Position numbers and translations under genes: made by a program. Of a DNA stretch of 64,000 bases, positions 62,001 to 64,000 are shown in pieces; within the stretch, counting starts at the first letter, position 1, and each line of letters starts with the position of its first letter. The notes beneath the pieces are model-generated. The model saw nothing but the letters and a program-made list of their open reading frames with translations. It did no database searches and was not told where the DNA came from. The stretch is from Saccharomonospora cyanea NA-134 (lineage in GTDB: Bacteria > Actinomycetota > Actinomycetes > Mycobacteriales > Pseudonocardiaceae), in the NCBI RefSeq assembly GCF_000244975.1, contig NZ_CM001440.1, positions 3,580,325 to 3,644,324 on the forward strand, written 5' to 3'.

Positions 62001-62558
62001 CACCGCGTCAGGGGGGCGGTCCCGGACGTCCTCGCCCGCGGCGACACGCGCCTTCGCCAAGCCGAAATCGGTGATCTTGGCGGTGCCGTCGACCTCGATC
62101 ATGATGTTCGCGGGCTTGACGTCCTGGTGGACGACGGCGTGTTCGTGGGCGTGCGCGAGGCCCCACGCCGCCTGCACGGCGATGTCGAGGATGGTGATCA
62201 CCGACTCCACGGGGTCGTCGGCGTAGAACCGGCCGTCCCGGACCGCGGCCGCGAGGCTGCCACCCCCGACCCACTCCGCGAACACGCACGGGAGCTCGTC
62301 GATTCGGCGCACGTAGACACAGCTCACGACGTGCGGGTGCAGGCCCAGCCCGACCCACGTGTTCGCCTCGGCCTCGAAACGGCTCCGCCCCGACGCGGTC
62401 GCCATCAGTTGCGGGCGCGGTGTCTTCACGGCGAGATCGACCTGCCAGTTCAGGTGCCGCACCCGGTGGACGAGTCCCATGCCGCCGCTGTGCACCACGT
62501 CCAGCACGTCGTAGGTGTCGAGCAGGCGATCACCACGCTGCCAACCGCGAGTTCCCAT
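59061..62558 (-). CDS. Protein kinase-TPR-WD40 fusion protein
   Basis: From the ATG at 62558 (ATG at 62594 is an alternative) the 1165-residue protein has a kinase domain (~15-310: SGGMGLVHRV, Lys45 in LAVKTPRP, catalytic loop VHQDVKPAN with Asp146, DFG Asp164). TPR-like helices follow (~330-420, LDLGRDEEAAELWRRAADV), then about fourteen WD40 repeats (~445-1160), enough for two seven-bladed propellers; typical endings are VAVWDTVSG, LRVWDVHTG and VARLWDRATG. The catalytic loop has HQD instead of HRD, so activation does not need the usual Arg-phosphate contact. WD40/TPR parts suggest a scaffold. The gene is coupled to the FHA-kinase. Confidence 0.9.
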   Translation of the reverse strand: MGTRGWQRGDRLLDTYDVLDVVHSGGMGLVHRVRHLNWQVDLAVKTPRPQLMATASGRSRFEAEANTWVGLGLHPHVVSCVYVRRIDELPCVFAEWVGGGSLAAAVRDGRFYADDPVESVITILDIAVQAAWGLAHAHEHAVVHQDVKPANIMIEVDGTAKITDFGLAKARVAAGEDVRDRPPDAVLASYGGLTPAYCSPEQADAAAGKPLHLTPATDVWSWGLCVLEMFVGRPPCRYGQSAPEVFQEFLASGPNDPRLPPMPSGVVELLWRCFTPSPESRPSRITELADVVAEVYAEVAGSTYPRTRPSAASLLADSLSNQALSLLDLGRDEEAAELWRRAADVDPQNPHTVYNWGLRRWRTGEKTDEELVADLERARVLRGDTWHHDHLLGFVHLERGDEAAARDALADAPDQPEVTQARTVLEHRAPVPPPLVLDDSPSGPRVLALDAQGAVVLVGTDGGAVTVWSATHGTRRLPGSFSAVTAVAVTADGRRGLTAHADGTVAVWDTVSGDLLNQFRLEVADVGSAALDATGRTAAVASREGTVLVLDLHTGERLLDVTVEPKPWAVVLDDGGTIVVVAAGESVDHHLFTWDVATGRSGPCLVRRRSGELTGIDRVVLSRDGSRALLVYWQGPLRVWDVHTGHVVSEVPNTIPSHQLLALSRDGTVVVSAARTLRIWETVSGRCLRSIDIAPDELLISCEAVAVDADAHVVVVLPKQDQRMRVLRLPERDYRAPWSYARPTGIDELKRREQDFRGLLDRAATLLERRQPAAAAEVLRQARSVPGFDGHPDLRHLSAVVGEHGTRTDLLSVWHRWNLTGTWLFTPRFSAALSGDGEIAVTGGADGKLRVWELAMGECLGVFREACPGHVHTIEMTEDARYVATADYGGGAFLWDLAEGTRKLLLGDASRARSLATNEEYAVVGHESGAVCVWEFRRDYHRRTVLAHDCPVHSVALSPDGRFLATQGTEDGVARLWDRATGRKLLDLPAAYPPGILRFSAEGRMLLVSGKAGLAAWNLRTGREVFSVESWRYDAFAVSADGTTAATCGALRELVVWDTATGRILRRLPVGERTFVLDDTETTLALTGDAIALNSNGRYVVAAVKETIEVWNVRTGQRVHVLEGHLDDVAWLRFTEDDRRLLSADLGRVLRLWELDWDYEFEADA

Positions 62559-62678
62559 GCGCACCAAGCATGGTCGTTCCGGCCGTCTCCACAAGACGGC
62601 ATCCGAGTCCTTCGCGACCCCGGGACCCGTCGGCCCCCCGGGTCAGCGGAATCCACAGTGGATGCCAGGCCCGTCCCT

Positions 62679-63911
62679 TCAGTCGCCGAACAGGGAGACG
62701 GGCAGCTCCTCCAGACCCCGGATCAAGGTGCTGTCGCGCCAGCGGAGTTCCGCCGAGTCGACGGCGAGCGCCAGGTCAGGGAAGCGCCGCACCAGACGGC
62801 CGATCGCGATCTGCGCCTCCATCCGGGCGAGAGGCGCGCCGAGGCAGTAGTGGATGCCGTGCCCGAACGCCAGGTGCCCACCGGCGTCACGCCCGGGGTC
62901 GAACCGGTCGGGATCGGGAAAACGGTCACCGTCGCGGTTGGCCGAGCCCAACGCCACCACCACGAACTCCCCCTCGGGGATCTCGACGTCACCGATGCGC
63001 ACCGGTGCGCCGGTGTAGCGGAAGGTCGCCTGGGTGACGGGACTCTCGTAGCGGAGGAACTCCTCCACGGCCGCGGGCACCAGCGACGGATCGTCCCGCA
63101 GTGCCGCGAGCTGGTCGGGATGCTGCAGCAGACACAGCACGCCGTTGCCGATGAGGCTCATGGTCGAGTCGTGACCCGCGATCATCAGCAGGAACGCCAT
63201 CGCGATCAGTTCGGACTCGGTGAGGCTACCGTGGTCGGCGTCGCTGGCCTGGATCAGCTCGGTGAGCAGGTCGTCGCCCGGGTGTCGCCGTTTGCCCGAC
63301 ACCAGTGAGGTGAGGTATTCGGCCAGGGACGCCGAAGCCCGGGTGACGGCGTCGGCGTCACCGTCTCCCATCGCCAGCAAGGTGCCGAACCATCGGCGGA
63401 AGTCCTCGCGGTCGTGCTCCGGGATGCCGAGCATCTCGCAGATCACGGTGATCGGCAGCGGGAACGCGAGCGCGTCGAGCAGGTTCACCGTGCGCTGTTC
63501 GGCCATCCGGTCGAGCAGTCCGTCGGTGATCTCCTCCACCCTGGGACGCATCCGCTCGATCGCACGCACCGTGAACGCCTTGGCCACCAGGGTGCGCAGC
63601 CGGGTGTGCTGCGGAGGATCGCTGTTGAGCATGTGCTCGGCGGTGTCCGCCGCGAACACGGGCCGGTCGTCGCCGAGCGCGCTCATGTGCCGCTCGTAGA
63701 GTTCCAACGTCGACTGCGCGTCCTTGCGCAGGTCCGGGTGTGCGAGCGCGACGCGCGCGTCCGCGTAGCGCGTCACCAGCCATGCACGCATTCCCAACGG
63801 CATCACCACCTTCCGGACCGGCTCCTGCGCCCGGAGTTCGCGGTAGAGGTCGTACGGGTGCTGGATGAACTCGTCATCCAGCTCGATCTCCGCCGTCCCG
63901 ATGTCCGGCAT
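62679..63911 (-). CDS. Cytochrome P450
   Basis: The 410-residue protein has the bacterial class I P450 layout: I-helix oxygen-activation motif AGHDST (245-250), K-helix ExxR (Glu284-Arg287), and the heme-binding loop FGHGIHYCLGAPLAR with Cys356 as the thiolate ligand. Overall it looks like a CYP107-type soluble hydroxylase. No ferredoxin, reductase or biosynthetic cluster is visible in the window; the gene appears single, 120 bp upstream of the kinase-WD40 gene end. Start: ATG after GGAGGGAG. Substrate unknown. Confidence 0.93.
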   Translation of the reverse strand: MPDIGTAEIELDDEFIQHPYDLYRELRAQEPVRKVVMPLGMRAWLVTRYADARVALAHPDLRKDAQSTLELYERHMSALGDDRPVFAADTAEHMLNSDPPQHTRLRTLVAKAFTVRAIERMRPRVEEITDGLLDRMAEQRTVNLLDALAFPLPITVICEMLGIPEHDREDFRRWFGTLLAMGDGDADAVTRASASLAEYLTSLVSGKRRHPGDDLLTELIQASDADHGSLTESELIAMAFLLMIAGHDSTMSLIGNGVLCLLQHPDQLAALRDDPSLVPAAVEEFLRYESPVTQATFRYTGAPVRIGDVEIPEGEFVVVALGSANRDGDRFPDPDRFDPGRDAGGHLAFGHGIHYCLGAPLARMEAQIAIGRLVRRFPDLALAVDSAELRWRDSTLIRGLEELPVSLFGD

Positions 63912-64000
63912 GGGTTCTCCCTCCTCGACGAGTTGCTGGGTGTCACACCGGAACGGCTTCGATGATCGACGGCGATCCGGCGGTCGGCGTGACGCCGGTC

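Noticed and set aside
1-64000. CRISPR array, insertion sequences, integrase or prophage genes
   Set aside because: No direct-repeat array, transposase DDE motif, terminal inverted repeats, integrase or phage structural genes were found. The accessory half has only indirect signs of gene gain and loss.

Overview
The window is high-GC, gene-dense DNA from an actinobacterium. The marker genes and their order (polA, a PaaI-type thioesterase, pdtaR, rpsA with four S1 domains, a coaE-grpB fusion, uvrB) match the chromosomal core of the Pseudonocardiaceae and their mycobacterial relatives. A Saccharomonospora/Amycolatopsis-like organism is the best guess; no rRNA gene is present to fix the genus. 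All functional calls come from reading the sequence and recognising motifs; no database was searched.

Core half (about 1-27.9 kb): a TerC-family membrane protein cut by the left edge, behind what reads as a manganese (yybP-ykoY) riboswitch; a hydrolase-ABC ATPase fusion with its permease; two membrane proteins of unknown role; uvrB; a PucR-type regulator; a DUF402 protein; a four-gene operon of ABC exporter plus NarL-type two-component system; coaE-grpB; rpsA with a strong terminator; a methyltransferase and two tandem paralogous acetyltransferases; polA; a thioesterase; pdtaR; and a tRNA with a CAA anticodon and an unusually short variable loop.

Accessory half (about 28-64 kb): (1) an amidohydrolase next to two Atu4866-domain proteins, one of them fused to an amidohydrolase relic that lacks the catalytic barrel; (2) a GntR regulator divergent from a VOC protein and a short-chain dehydrogenase; (3) a secreted GH64 glucanase; (4) a vanillate-type demethylase cluster (vanA, vanB, a vanK-like transporter and a divergent PadR/VanR repressor); (5) a decayed HNH endonuclease; (6) a sugar locus of six co-directional genes under a divergent ROK regulator, with an ABC importer, two Gfo/Idh/MocA oxidoreductases and a 1290-residue secreted protein combining a PQQ-type sugar dehydrogenase, two DUF1080 (3-keto-glycoside hydrolase) domains and a type-1 copper domain; (7) a coupled operon of Nudix regulator, nucleoside phosphorylase-like protein and membrane protein, in which the last two share a short amyloid-like motif, suggesting a signalling or defence unit; (8) two uncharacterised genes convergent with an FHA-kinase and a kinase-TPR-WD40 protein; and (9) a cytochrome P450.

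The two most interesting systems are the secreted oxidation/hydrolysis machine of the sugar locus (45.6-49.4 kb) and the motif-sharing Nudix/phosphorylase/membrane operon (52.2-56.0 kb).
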